DNA of 44,388 nucleotides from Clostridiales bacterium UBA2432 (GTDB taxonomy: Bacteria; Bacillota; Clostridia; Lachnospirales; Vallitaleaceae): assembly GCA_002342805.1 (NCBI GenBank), contig DDQW01000063.1:1-44388 (forward strand), in the 5' to 3' direction. Position 1 is the stretch's first letter. Each line of letters begins with the position of its first letter. The notes beneath the pieces were generated by a model. The model was not told the origin of the DNA. It was given only the letters and a program-made list of their open reading frames with translations, and made no database searches. The translations under genes and the position numbers were made by a program. Below are positions 15,355 to 25,537 of the stretch, in pieces.

Positions 15355-17514
15355 ATGAAGGGGAAAAGCCTTGTAGTGCTTTTATTATCTCTGATGATTA
15401 TTGCAGGAGGGCTTGTTGTTGCTTTTATAGGTGTTGGCAGCAATGGGGTCGGAAGTGCCAAAGATATTAACTTAGGTTTGGATTTAGCCGGTGGTGTGAG
15501 TATTACCTATACCACAATTAAAGAAGAACCGACAGATCAAGAAATGAATGATACGATTTATAAGTTGAATCAGCGTATCACCGGAAGTGGATATACAGAA
15601 GGTGAGGTCTATCGTGAGGGTAATCGTCGAATTAATGTAGATATACCCAATGTATCCGATCCCAATAAAGTACTGGAAGAATTGGGGAAACCCGGTGATT
15701 TGAAGTTTGTGGATAGCGACGGAGTCGTTGCTATAACAGGGAGCGATGTCAAAGATGCAAATGCTGCAAGCAATCCGGATGGATTCGGATATGTGGTTAT
15801 ACTTGATTTAAATGCATCAGGGAGAGATAAATTCGCTGTTGCTACAACAAATAATATAAATAAACCCATTAACATTGTCTATAATGGTGAAACCATTATG
15901 TCTCCAACAGTCAGCACGGCTATAACTGATGGTGTTGCGACAATTTCAGGAATGGGAACGATTGATGAAGCCAATGAACTAGCAACCTTTATTCGAATTG
16001 GAGCTTTACCGTTAGAACTTGAAGAACTTCGCTCCAATGTGGTTGGTGCGAAAATGGGTAAAGATGCCATTGATACCTCAGTAAGAGCAGGGTTGATCGG
16101 AATTGCACTTATATTTGCGTTTATGATTATATATTATCGATTACCTGGATTGGCATCTGTTTTGGCGCTCGCATTTTATGCGGCCCTTGTCATTATTGTC
16201 CTATCCCTTACCAATATGACCTTAACCTTACCGGGTATAGCCGGAATGATTTTGTCGGTAGGTATGGCTGTTGATGCAAACGTGATTATTTTCTCCAGAA
16301 TTCGGGAAGAGTTAGAAGTCGGCAAAACATTAAGAGCATCCGTGAGTGCAGGCTTTAGAAAAGCAAGAACGGCCATTGTTGATGGAAATGTTACCACGCT
16401 TATAGCAGCTGCAGTCTTATATATTATGGGAACCGGCACGATTCGTGGATTCTCTCAAACCTTAGCCTTAGGTATTGTTATATCCATGTTTACGGCACTT
16501 GTGGTCACACGAATTATTGTAGTTGGTTTTGTTGAACTTGGTGCTACGAATAAGGCTCTCTATGGACGCGATTATCATGTAAAAGTGTTTGATATTGTCA
16601 AACGCCGTAAAATCTGGTTTTCAGTCTCTCTTGCACTTATATTAATTGGATTTGTCATGTTGCCCATTCATAAAGGAACAGAAGATTCTATTTTAAATTA
16701 TGATATTGAGTTTATGGGTGGTACGTCGACATTAGTCACAACCAATGAAGTGGTTTATGATACCTTAGAAGAGTTACAAGAAGGTGTTAGAGGACTCGTT
16801 GTAGAAGCGACAGGAGATGAAACGCCTCAGATGAATATTGTTAGAGGTGTCGATGGAGCCGGTCAATTTGTCATTAAAACCAAAGAGCTAGACACGGAGA
16901 CTGGTATGGCCTTACGTGAAGCACTAATGAATAAGTTTTCCATTACAGCTGCAAATATTGAAAGCGAAAACATCAGTGCAACCATCAGTACGGAAATGCG
17001 CCGAGATGCTATTATCGCTGTTATTATTGCTTCGATTGGGATTTTGTTTTATGTCTCCTTAAGATTCCACGACTTCCGATTTGGTATTGCAGCGGTGATT
17101 GCCTTAGTTCATGATGTCCTAATTGTATTTACTGTGTACTCTGTATTATATATACCTATAAATAATTCGTTTATCGCAGCCATGTTAACCATCGTTGGTT
17201 ATTCCATTAATGATACCATTGTTTTGTTTGACCGTGTTCGTGATAATCAAAAGACCATGAAGCATGGGGATTATCATGGTGTTATTAATACGAGTATTAG
17301 TCAGACGATTTCTCGTTCAATTAATACGTCATTAACGACCTTTATCATGGTTTTCGTCTTGAACTTACTTGGTGTTGCATCGATTCGTGAATTTGCATTA
17401 CCATTAATGGTGGGTATTATTTCAGGAACCTACTCTTCAATATTTATTGCGAGTCCATTATGGTATGTCATGAAGAAAAAAGAAGAAGCAAAGATACAAA
17501 ACGCACAAGCATAA
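15355..17514 (+). CDS. secDF: Fused protein translocase subunit SecDF
   Basis: A single 719-residue chain contains both SecD and SecF, which use the proton motive force to pull exported proteins from SecYEG. The N-terminal membrane helix (about 5-26) precedes GLDLAGGVSITY (41-52), the SecD periplasmic domain and a six-helix SecD bundle around 240-400; a new helix near 420 begins the SecF half, with DIEFMGGTS and its own bundle from about 555 to 710. SecDF fusions are known in Firmicutes. It follows scfB by 19 bases behind AAGGAGG and precedes recJ by 9. Confidence 0.95.
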   Translation: MKGKSLVVLLLSLMIIAGGLVVAFIGVGSNGVGSAKDINLGLDLAGGVSITYTTIKEEPTDQEMNDTIYKLNQRITGSGYTEGEVYREGNRRINVDIPNVSDPNKVLEELGKPGDLKFVDSDGVVAITGSDVKDANAASNPDGFGYVVILDLNASGRDKFAVATTNNINKPINIVYNGETIMSPTVSTAITDGVATISGMGTIDEANELATFIRIGALPLELEELRSNVVGAKMGKDAIDTSVRAGLIGIALIFAFMIIYYRLPGLASVLALAFYAALVIIVLSLTNMTLTLPGIAGMILSVGMAVDANVIIFSRIREELEVGKTLRASVSAGFRKARTAIVDGNVTTLIAAAVLYIMGTGTIRGFSQTLALGIVISMFTALVVTRIIVVGFVELGATNKALYGRDYHVKVFDIVKRRKIWFSVSLALILIGFVMLPIHKGTEDSILNYDIEFMGGTSTLVTTNEVVYDTLEELQEGVRGLVVEATGDETPQMNIVRGVDGAGQFVIKTKELDTETGMALREALMNKFSITAANIESENISATISTEMRRDAIIAVIIASIGILFYVSLRFHDFRFGIAAVIALVHDVLIVFTVYSVLYIPINNSFIAAMLTIVGYSINDTIVLFDRVRDNQKTMKHGDYHGVINTSISQTISRSINTSLTTFIMVFVLNLLGVASIREFALPLMVGIISGTYSSIFIASPLWYVMKKKEEAKIQNAQA

Positions 17515-17523
17515 GGAGTAACT

Positions 17524-19626
17524 ATGTTAAAACCTTTAATTATTGAAACGAGAGAAAGTGTCAATGCACATATTGAAAAATTACAGCAAGCATTAAAGGA
17601 TAAAGGTATTAACATCAGTTTTTTAGTGGCTAAGCTATTATATAATCGTGGAATTCAGACGGCAGAGGATGCGATGGCTTTTTTATATCCAGAATATCAT
17701 CTGCTCTATGATCCTTTTCAACTAAAAGATATGGACCATGCGGTTGAACTTATTCAATCGCATATTACGCGAGATCATCGAATTTACGTCTATGGTGATT
17801 ACGATGTTGACGGTATAACAAGTACATCAATACTCGTTAAAATATTAAAGGCATGTGGAGCAAGAGTGGAGTATTATATACCGGATCGAATTCAAGAAGG
17901 TTACGGGATAAATATATCTGCTATAGACTGGATTTTTAATCAAGGTGCTTCGCTTATTATTAGTGTAGATACGGGAATTACGGCAGTCGAACAAGTTGCT
18001 TATGCAAAAGAAAAAGGGATGGATATAATTATTACTGACCATCATGAATGCCAGGAACAAATACCACAGGCAGATGCCGTCATTAACCCAAAACAAGCGA
18101 CCTGTTCATATCCTTTTGAGAATTTGGCGGGTGTCGGAGTGACCTTTAAGTTGGCTCAAGCCTTAGCCAAGCTATATTCCATTGATGAAGAATTCCTAAA
18201 AGATTTAATTGAAATCGCAGCCATCGGAACCGTGGCGGATATTGTTCCTCTTATTGATGAAAATCGTGTCATTGTATCGGTTGCTTTTGAGCGGATACAA
18301 AAAAAGAGGATGCTTAAGCAAGGAAATAAGGGGTTAAATGCCCTATTGGAGCTCGTTGGTGCTGGTGAGAAAGCTTTAACAGCAGGTATTATTGGATTTC
18401 AGCTAGGTCCCCGTTTAAATGCGGCTGGACGATTAGGGGATGCAAAACGTGGGGTTCAATTATTTCTAACGGACTCCGAATCTCAAGCAATGGATATTGC
18501 AACGGAGTTGGACGCTGAAAATCGAAAGCGTCAAGAGATGGAACAAGACATTCTAAACGAAGCGGATGCAATTATTCAAAACACAATCGATGTTCAGTCT
18601 CAATCAATTCTAGTTGTTGCTGGTCATAATTGGCATCATGGTGTTATTGGGATTGTTGCTTCGCGTTTGACAGAAAAGTATTATCGACCGACTGTTTTAT
18701 TGACGATTCATGATGGGATCGCATCCGGATCGGCTCGAAGCGTTGAAGGTTTTTCTATATTTGATGCACTCATGGAGTCAAAAGACTTATTTTTGAAAGT
18801 AGGTGGTCATGAAATGGCAGCCGGAATGAGTCTTAATGAGGAAAATATAGAACCACTTAGACGTGCTTTGAATCATTACGCAAATGAACATATGACGGAT
18901 ACAACCCTTATTCCTAAAGCGCGTGTTGAACATAATGTAGACTTACATGAAGTCAATGTCGAGGGAATTGAAGAACTTGCCTGCCTGGAACCATATGGTG
19001 CAGGCAATCAAGAGCCGAGGTTTTTGCTGAAAGGTTATGTTGGTCAGACACAGTTGATGGGAAAAGAAAAAAACCATTTTAAAATGCAATTTTTACAAGC
19101 GGATGATATTGTCGACGTTGTTGCATTTAACAGTGCAGAGTATTTTTCAGATGTCTATAGAGGAACAGAGGTTGAGATTATCGGAACATTCAATATAAAT
19201 GAATGGAAAGGATATAAAAAACCACAAGTGTTCTTAAAAGGGATGAAGTACGAATCCGGCTTAGAAAAATATTTTAATGAGGCAAAAACTGTTTTTATGG
19301 ATATAGATCATGGAATGATTGATAGGGTTTTATCCCAATATAAGTTTGTGTGTACTCGCGCAGATTGTATTGACTTATACCGTAAGATAAGAATGGAAGT
19401 AGGGAAAGATAATCAACACATAGACTTAATTGGGTTGAATTATTTAGTGCAAGAAAACCAACAGAATCTGAAAACCTTGATAAAAAGTCGTTTTATTTTG
19501 CAAGTTTTCAGTGAGCTGGGGCTCATCGAATTAAGCATGATTGAGACAGGTTGTTATAGAATACAGATGAAAAAGACGGAAAGTGTTGAATTAGAGAAAT
19601 CAACACTGTATAATAGAATATGTTGA
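17524..19626 (+). CDS. recJ: Single-stranded-DNA exonuclease RecJ
   Basis: RecJ degrades single-stranded DNA 5' to 3' in recombination and mismatch repair. The 700-residue protein has the DHH-family metal motifs: YGDYDVDGITS (90-100), SVDTGITAVEQ (148-158), TDHHE (171-175) and the later IGTVADIVPL, plus the DHHA1 block GSARSVEGFSIFDAL and GGHEMAAGMSL. The additional 100-150 residues at the C-terminus are usual in clostridial RecJ. It sits between secDF and apt with short spacers. Confidence 0.96.
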   Translation: MLKPLIIETRESVNAHIEKLQQALKDKGINISFLVAKLLYNRGIQTAEDAMAFLYPEYHLLYDPFQLKDMDHAVELIQSHITRDHRIYVYGDYDVDGITSTSILVKILKACGARVEYYIPDRIQEGYGINISAIDWIFNQGASLIISVDTGITAVEQVAYAKEKGMDIIITDHHECQEQIPQADAVINPKQATCSYPFENLAGVGVTFKLAQALAKLYSIDEEFLKDLIEIAAIGTVADIVPLIDENRVIVSVAFERIQKKRMLKQGNKGLNALLELVGAGEKALTAGIIGFQLGPRLNAAGRLGDAKRGVQLFLTDSESQAMDIATELDAENRKRQEMEQDILNEADAIIQNTIDVQSQSILVVAGHNWHHGVIGIVASRLTEKYYRPTVLLTIHDGIASGSARSVEGFSIFDALMESKDLFLKVGGHEMAAGMSLNEENIEPLRRALNHYANEHMTDTTLIPKARVEHNVDLHEVNVEGIEELACLEPYGAGNQEPRFLLKGYVGQTQLMGKEKNHFKMQFLQADDIVDVVAFNSAEYFSDVYRGTEVEIIGTFNINEWKGYKKPQVFLKGMKYESGLEKYFNEAKTVFMDIDHGMIDRVLSQYKFVCTRADCIDLYRKIRMEVGKDNQHIDLIGLNYLVQENQQNLKTLIKSRFILQVFSELGLIELSMIETGCYRIQMKKTESVELEKSTLYNRIC

Positions 19627-19649
19627 GATAAAGAAGAAGGAGATTGGCT

Positions 19650-20162
19650 ATGGATTTACGAGCAGTTATAAGAGATGTGTATGATTTTCCGAAGGAAGGT
19701 ATTGTATTTAAAGATATAACAACCATCTTACAAGATCCGGTAGCACTAAGAGAGTCAATTAATCAAATGCAAGACCATTTAAAAGGTATTGACTTTGATT
19801 ATGTTGTTGGTCCTGAATCTAGAGGCTTTATATTCGGAGTCCCTATTGCCTACAATATGAACAAAGGCTTTGTTCCTGTGCGAAAAGAAGGAAAACTTCC
19901 ATATGAAACGAAGAAAAGAACCTATGATTTAGAGTATGGAACGTCTACCATTGAAATGCATAGTGATGCAATCAAACCAGGTGATAAAGTCGTTATTATT
20001 GATGATCTTCTTGCAACGGGAGGAACGTCAGAGGCTATGGTAAAACTCATTGAAGACTTTGGTGGAGAAGTTGTTAAGATGGTCTATTTAATCGAGTTAA
20101 CTTTTTTACCGGGACGTGACAAATTAGCAGGCTATGATGTTGAAGCATTAATTAAGTATTAG
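19650..20162 (+). CDS. apt: Adenine phosphoribosyltransferase
   Basis: The 170-residue enzyme makes AMP from adenine and PRPP. The PRPP-binding loop is VVIIDDLLATGGTSEAM, and VYDFPKEGIVFKDITTIL is the N-terminal family signature. ATG 19650 is preferred; the TTG at 19644 would be only one base from the AAGGAG ribosome site at 19637-19642. The recJ-apt-rel order is conserved in many Clostridia. It is the last gene before a strong terminator. Confidence 0.96.
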   Translation: MDLRAVIRDVYDFPKEGIVFKDITTILQDPVALRESINQMQDHLKGIDFDYVVGPESRGFIFGVPIAYNMNKGFVPVRKEGKLPYETKKRTYDLEYGTSTIEMHSDAIKPGDKVVIIDDLLATGGTSEAMVKLIEDFGGEVVKMVYLIELTFLPGRDKLAGYDVEALIKY

Positions 20163-20175
20163 GTGATTTATAGAG

Positions 20176-20222
20176 AGAGCGATGCATTAGAAGATTGTCA
20201 TCTAATGCATGAGCTCTTTTTT
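20176..20222 (+). terminator. Strong intrinsic terminator after apt
   Basis: AGAGC-G-ATGCATTAGA (20176-20191) pairs with TCTAATGCAT-GA-GCTCT (20201-20217), 15 pairs with a small bulge, followed by a run of seven T. It closes the scfA-to-apt operon. Confidence 0.9.
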
Positions 20223-20224
20223 AC

Positions 20225-20253
20225 TTGCAATTTAGAGCGATTGTTAATATAAT
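20225..20253 (+). promoter_or_regulatory. Promoter of rel
   Basis: TTGCAA (20225-20230) and TATAAT (20248-20253) are 17 bases apart, starting directly after the apt terminator. A second TATAAT at 20258-20263 may give an alternative start. Confidence 0.65.
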
Positions 20254-20332
20254 GGAGTATAATACTTTAATCAATGATTTAGGCGCATAGCCATAATATA
20301 CATAAATGATGAGACAAGAAAGTGATGATTAT

Positions 20333-22546
20333 ATGCCAGCAAAAAGTTTTGAGGAACTAATCGAAAAAATAAAAAAATATCATCCAACCGAGGATTTTGA
20401 GTTAGTAGAGAAAGCTTATAAATTGGCTGAATCTGCTCATGGAAATCAGTTGCGCAAGTCAGGAGAACCATATCTGATCCATCCTATTGCCGTTGCTAAT
20501 ATTTTAGCGGAACTTGAACTCGACAAAGAATCCATTATTGCAGGAATCTTACATGACGTTGTGGAAGACACAGATTATACTGTGGAAGATATAGCAAGGG
20601 AATTTAATGAAGAAATTGCCTTGCTTGTTGATGGTGTCACAAAGTTGAGTCAGATTACATATACCTCGGACAAAGAAGAAATTCAAGCAGAAAATTACCG
20701 AAAAATGTTTTTAGCCATGGCAAAAGATATTCGGGTTATACTCATTAAGTTGGCAGATCGCCTGCATAACTTGCGTACCTTAACATATATGCCTGAGCAT
20801 AAACAAGTTGAAAAAGCCAAAGAAACCTTAGATATATATGCGCCCTTAGCACACAGGCTAGGTATTAGCAAGATAAAAGTTGAGATGGAAGACTTGGCAT
20901 TAAGATATTTAGATAAGGATGCCTATTACGATATCGTTGAAAAAATCCGAAGAAAACGTTCAGATCGTGAACGTTATATTGAAGATGTTGTTGAAAAAGT
21001 TAAATTAAATCTTGAAGAAGTCGGAATTGAAGCAGAGGTATTCGGTCGACCTAAGCATTTTTTTAGTATATATAAAAAAATGGTAAGTCAAAACAAGACA
21101 ATCGACCAGATTTATGATTTATTTGCTGTCCGTGCAATTGTGGGAAGTGTTAAAGACTGTTATGGCGTTTTAGGAATAATTCATGAGCTGTATACACCGG
21201 TTCCGGGACGGTTCAAGGATTATATTGCCATGCCAAAATCAAATATGTATCAGTCCTTGCATACAACCCTTATTGGACCGGAAGGGGAACCCTTTGAAAT
21301 GCAGATTCGTACCTATGATATGCATCGTACGGCAGAGTTTGGTATTGCAGCCCATTGGAAATATAAAGAAGGTTCAACCACCCAATCAATGGAAAAAAGC
21401 GAAGAGCAAAAATTGAATTGGTTACGCCAAATACTTGAATGGCAAAGAGACATGTCTGACAATAAAGAATTCATGGATGTTCTAAAGTCAGATTTAGATG
21501 TATATGGCGATCAAGTCTATGCCTTTACACCAACAGGTGATGTTATTAATCTTCCACAAGGAAGTACACCCATAGATTTTGCATATTTTATTCATAGTGC
21601 TGTCGGAAACAAGATGGTAGGCGCAAGGGTAAACGGTAAAATCGTCACCTTTGATCGTAAGATTAAAAATGGAGATCGTATCGAAATCTTAACATCTCAA
21701 AATTCTAAAGGTCCTAGTCGAGATTGGTTAAATATTGTAAAAAGTTCTCAAGCTAAATCAAAAATTAATCAGTGGTTTCGAAAAGAATTTAAAGAAGAAA
21801 ACATTAGTAAGGGAAAAGACTTGCTTGACAAATATGCAAAAGGTAAAGGACTACCGCTTCATGAAATCATGACCCCGAAATATCAAAAAGTGGTTATTCG
21901 CAAGTATGGATTCAAAGACTGGGAATCTGTGTGTGCAGCTGTTGGCCATGGTGGTTTAAAAGAAGGCCAGATTATTAACCGATTACATGATGAATACTTG
22001 AAGGATCACAAAGAAGAGGTTCATCCTGAAGATATTTTAAAAGAAGTGAATGCAAACAATGAAAAAGTAACTACCAAAAAATCAAAATCCGGGATTATTG
22101 TTAAAGGTATTGAGGATTTGGCGGTACGGTTTTCCCGTTGTTGTACGCCGGTTCCAGGAGATGAAATTGTTGGTTTTGTCACACGAGGACGTGGTATATC
22201 CATACATCGAACCGATTGTGTCAACATTATTAATCTTACCGATGAAGAGCGTGCTCGCTTAATTGATGCTGAATGGCAGATGATTGAAAAAGTCGCATCA
22301 GACATGGTTTATAAGGCAGACCTTCAAATCACGGCAGAAGACCGAAATGGAATGCTTGTGGATGTATCGAAAGTTTTATCAGATGAAGGCGTTCCTATAC
22401 GCAATATGAATGCACGTACAACCAATAACCACGAATCAGTTATTAATATTACAATCGAAATAAAAAACTCGAATCAACTGAGTGTTATTACCAAAAAACT
22501 GAATAATATTAGTGGTGTCTATGAAGTGATGAGGACGAATAATTAA
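20333..22546 (+). CDS. rel: Bifunctional (p)ppGpp synthetase/hydrolase
   Basis: The enzyme makes and degrades the stringent-response alarmone. In order: an HD hydrolase domain (SGEPYLIHPIAVA, ILHDVVEDT, RLHNLRTL), a synthetase domain with RFKDYIAMPKSNMYQSLHTT, a TGS domain (VYAFTPTGDVINLPQGSTPI), a zinc-finger-like CCTPVPGDEIVGF segment and a C-terminal ACT domain. The RxKD form (RFKD) marks the bifunctional Gram-positive type rather than EXDD. The start is uncertain: ATG 20333 gives 737 residues, close to the B. subtilis protein, with a poor ribosome site; ATG 20306 or 20309 adds eight or nine residues. It overlaps hemZ by one base. Confidence 0.95.
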   Translation: MPAKSFEELIEKIKKYHPTEDFELVEKAYKLAESAHGNQLRKSGEPYLIHPIAVANILAELELDKESIIAGILHDVVEDTDYTVEDIAREFNEEIALLVDGVTKLSQITYTSDKEEIQAENYRKMFLAMAKDIRVILIKLADRLHNLRTLTYMPEHKQVEKAKETLDIYAPLAHRLGISKIKVEMEDLALRYLDKDAYYDIVEKIRRKRSDRERYIEDVVEKVKLNLEEVGIEAEVFGRPKHFFSIYKKMVSQNKTIDQIYDLFAVRAIVGSVKDCYGVLGIIHELYTPVPGRFKDYIAMPKSNMYQSLHTTLIGPEGEPFEMQIRTYDMHRTAEFGIAAHWKYKEGSTTQSMEKSEEQKLNWLRQILEWQRDMSDNKEFMDVLKSDLDVYGDQVYAFTPTGDVINLPQGSTPIDFAYFIHSAVGNKMVGARVNGKIVTFDRKIKNGDRIEILTSQNSKGPSRDWLNIVKSSQAKSKINQWFRKEFKEENISKGKDLLDKYAKGKGLPLHEIMTPKYQKVVIRKYGFKDWESVCAAVGHGGLKEGQIINRLHDEYLKDHKEEVHPEDILKEVNANNEKVTTKKSKSGIIVKGIEDLAVRFSRCCTPVPGDEIVGFVTRGRGISIHRTDCVNIINLTDEERARLIDAEWQMIEKVASDMVYKADLQITAEDRNGMLVDVSKVLSDEGVPIRNMNARTTNNHESVINITIEIKNSNQLSVITKKLNNISGVYEVMRTNN

Positions 22547-23988
22547 TGCAGATAAAAAAACTATACATTACTAAAACAAAATTTAATAATTTGCCTCAAG
22601 AATGTATTGTATTAATCCATGTGTTTTATCCGGAATATTCAATTGAGTTAACATCTAAAGAAGATCGTTCAGATATTTCTATTGAAATAAATGACGATTC
22701 TTTTTATATTCAACTAGGAAAAAAATGTTCCAGCTATAGACGTCAAATAGACAATGATTTACGTCGACAAATAAAAGTGGCACTATTTGAACGTTTAGTC
22801 GATCAAAGCGGATATTATCCGCCATGGGGGATTCTACAGGGCATTCGACCGACAAAACTAGTATTCAAAATCAAAAACACCCTATCTGAAAAGTCATCTA
22901 TTCCGCATATTTTAATCAATGACTACAAATTATCCCCTAAAATGGCAAATCTAGCGTTAGAGGTTGCTTCTTATGAAGAAGAATTTTTACAAGCACCGTC
23001 TGCGTCCAATCGACCACTAGCCTCCATATATGTTGGAATACCCTATTGTCCAACACGGTGTTTGTATTGTAGTTTTCCATCGAACGGGATAGAAAAATAT
23101 CAACAAACACATCAAGAATACATGAAGGCCCTAATAAAAGAACTTGATCATATCCTTCCTCTTGTTCATAAAAAGCATGCATTGAGTGCCTTATATGTTG
23201 GAGGCGGGACGCCAACGACATTGTCAGCAAATGAATTGGAAAATTTATTATTGGCGATTCACCGGAGTGTTCCCTTAGATAACTTTCAAGAAATCACAGT
23301 TGAGGCCGGGCGACCGGATACAATTACCGAAGAGAAGTTAAAGGTACTCAAGAAATATGGGATTCAAAGAATATCAATCAATCCCCAGTCAATGAATCAG
23401 GAAACATTAGACTTAATTGGTAGGAAGCATTCGGTTGATGCTATAAAAGATACCTTTAATCTAGCTCGAAAAGTAGGTATTCAAAGAATCAACATGGATA
23501 TTATTTTAGGTTTGCCCAATGAGCACATAAGTCATGTTGAGCATACATTTAAGGCACTAGAAGAACTCATGCCTTCTGAAGTGACTGTCCATACATTAGC
23601 CATCAAAAATTCATCTCGCCTCAAAGAAAATCAAGAAGCTTATTCTTTAGCAAACCGTGATGAGATGGAGAATATTTTAGAGTATTCGCGCGAGTTTTTA
23701 ATTCATCGGATGGACATGAAACCATATTACCTCTACCGTCAAAAAAATATGGTGGCATCTTATGAAAACATTGGATATACAAGCGGGCAACCTTGTTTAT
23801 ATAATATGCAAATTATTGAAGAGGCAACGTCAATCTTTGCATTCGGGGCAGGTGCATCAACAAAAATTCGTAATCAAAAGGGGCAAATTGAACGTGTTGA
23901 GAATGTGAAAAATGTTGATATATATATAGACCGCATTGATGAAATGATTGAGCGAAAGCGAATATACTTCACAGAAAATAAAGAATAG
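22546..23988 (+). CDS. hemZ: Oxygen-independent coproporphyrinogen dehydrogenase-like HemZ
   Basis: The 480-residue radical-SAM protein carries Cys168, Cys172 and Cys175 in IPYCPTRCLYCSFPSN, the HemN/HemZ cluster motif, followed by YVGGGTPTTLSANE and GLPNE segments. HemZ is the Firmicutes branch that sits next to rel and has an N-terminal domain of about 150 residues. In many anaerobes without haem synthesis the real role is uncertain, and some HemN relatives act as haem-handling or methyltransferase enzymes. The rel stop and its start share a base (TAATG). The hisS and aspS genes that usually follow are absent here. Confidence 0.88.
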   Translation: MQIKKLYITKTKFNNLPQECIVLIHVFYPEYSIELTSKEDRSDISIEINDDSFYIQLGKKCSSYRRQIDNDLRRQIKVALFERLVDQSGYYPPWGILQGIRPTKLVFKIKNTLSEKSSIPHILINDYKLSPKMANLALEVASYEEEFLQAPSASNRPLASIYVGIPYCPTRCLYCSFPSNGIEKYQQTHQEYMKALIKELDHILPLVHKKHALSALYVGGGTPTTLSANELENLLLAIHRSVPLDNFQEITVEAGRPDTITEEKLKVLKKYGIQRISINPQSMNQETLDLIGRKHSVDAIKDTFNLARKVGIQRINMDIILGLPNEHISHVEHTFKALEELMPSEVTVHTLAIKNSSRLKENQEAYSLANRDEMENILEYSREFLIHRMDMKPYYLYRQKNMVASYENIGYTSGQPCLYNMQIIEEATSIFAFGAGASTKIRNQKGQIERVENVKNVDIYIDRIDEMIERKRIYFTENKE

Positions 23989-23996
23989 TGTATAAT
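23968..23996 (+). promoter_or_regulatory. Promoter of zwf
   Basis: TTCACA (23968-23973) and TATAAT (23991-23996) are 17 bases apart. The -35 lies inside the end of hemZ, and the -10 is 41 bases before the zwf start. Confidence 0.55.
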
Positions 23997-24036
23997 TATT
24001 ATTATATAGTAATCAAATAGACAAGGAGATGCATCC

Positions 24037-25512
24037 ATGATTAGTGAACTAGGAAATGCAATGGTTATATTTGGTGGAACAGGTGATTTGACAAAGAGAA
24101 AGCTTGTACCTGCTTTATATAACTTACTTATAGAAAAACAGTTACCGGATAATTTTTTTGTGGTTGCTGTAGGACGTCGGGACAAAACGACGGAAGAATT
24201 TGTTGAAGAAATGGAAATAGCTTTAAAGGAATTCAGTCGAAATAGCTATGATGAAAACATATGGAAGAATTTAAAATCAAGAATATTTTATTATCGTTTA
24301 AATTTTGACGGAACTGAAGAATATCTTGAATTTGATACAGCCTTGTGCAAACTAGAACATAAATATGAGACTCGGGGCAACCGAATGTTTTACTTGGCAG
24401 TGAGTCCGGAATACTTTGGTGTCATTGTTGAAAAGTTGCACGAATATGGGCTAGCTAGTGATAATGGAAGTTTTAAACGTGTTGTTATTGAAAAGCCTTT
24501 TGGTAAAGATTTAGAATCGGCAAAAGCCTTAAGTAAACATATAACACATGCCTTTGGCGAAGAAAACATCTACCGAATCGATCACTATTTAGGGAAAGAA
24601 ATGCTACAAAACATTATGGTTATTCGTTTTGCAAATGCATTTTTTGAACCGATTTGGAATAATAAGTATATTGACCATGTTCAAATTACAAGTACAGAAA
24701 CATTGCCGGTTGAAGAACGTGGTGGCTATTATGAAAAAGCGGGTGCAATGAAAGATATGCTTCAAAATCATCTCCTACAATTATTAGCCTTAACAGCAAT
24801 GGAGCCACCCGTGCGATTAGATACAGAATCCATTCGGGATGAAAAAGTCAAAGTGCTTAAAGGTCTTAAAATCTATGAAGAAGATGAAGTGAATGATTAT
24901 GTCGTTCGAGGACAATATGGTCCGAATGAAGAAATGGGATTCAATGGTTATCGACAAGAACGACGTACAGACCCTGACTCAGATATAGAGACCTACATTG
25001 CCTTAAAGATGGAAATTGAAAACTTCCGATGGTCCGGAGTCCCTTTTTATATACGGACAGGAAAGCGCTTAAAAGAGAAAACGGTAGAAGTTGTTATTCA
25101 GTTTAAATCATTAGCCAAAATACTTTACTTAAAAGAACTAGATGAAATGATGCCAAATCAATTAATTATACGCATTCAACCAACGGAAGGGGTTTTTCTT
25201 CGCTTTAATGCCAAAAAACCGGGACAGACCAATGATATCGTTCCTGTTAAAATGGATTTTTGTCAAAATTGTGAAATTGGATATAATAGTCCTGAAGCCT
25301 ATGAGCGACTTTTGCTCGATGCAATGAAAGGTGAAAAAACATTGTTTACACGTTGGGATGAAGTTGAATATTCTTGGCGCTTTGTTGATGCAATCCAAAA
25401 TGCATGGAAAAAAGAACGCCCTGATTTTCCGAATTATGAAGCCGGATCACATGGTCCTAAAGTGGCCGATGATTTAATTGAAAGAGACGGACGTCGCTGG
25501 GTGAATGAATAA
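24037..25512 (+). CDS. zwf: Glucose-6-phosphate dehydrogenase
   Basis: The 491-residue enzyme oxidises glucose-6-phosphate to 6-phosphogluconolactone, supplying NADPH. GGTGDLTKRK (13-22) is the dinucleotide-binding loop, RVVIEKPFGKD the sugar-phosphate site and RIDHYLGKEMLQNI the catalytic His block. Length is typical. The pentose phosphate genes pgl and gnd are not in the window. It is followed after 25 bases by a cyclase-family gene. Confidence 0.97.
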   Translation: MISELGNAMVIFGGTGDLTKRKLVPALYNLLIEKQLPDNFFVVAVGRRDKTTEEFVEEMEIALKEFSRNSYDENIWKNLKSRIFYYRLNFDGTEEYLEFDTALCKLEHKYETRGNRMFYLAVSPEYFGVIVEKLHEYGLASDNGSFKRVVIEKPFGKDLESAKALSKHITHAFGEENIYRIDHYLGKEMLQNIMVIRFANAFFEPIWNNKYIDHVQITSTETLPVEERGGYYEKAGAMKDMLQNHLLQLLALTAMEPPVRLDTESIRDEKVKVLKGLKIYEEDEVNDYVVRGQYGPNEEMGFNGYRQERRTDPDSDIETYIALKMEIENFRWSGVPFYIRTGKRLKEKTVEVVIQFKSLAKILYLKELDEMMPNQLIIRIQPTEGVFLRFNAKKPGQTNDIVPVKMDFCQNCEIGYNSPEAYERLLLDAMKGEKTLFTRWDEVEYSWRFVDAIQNAWKKERPDFPNYEAGSHGPKVADDLIERDGRRWVNE

Positions 25513-25537
25513 AGCAGGTTTATCAAAGGAGGATTTT

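Noticed and set aside
23874..24185. 103-residue minus-strand frame over the hemZ/zwf junction
   Set aside because: It crosses a promoter and two real genes and shows no domain.
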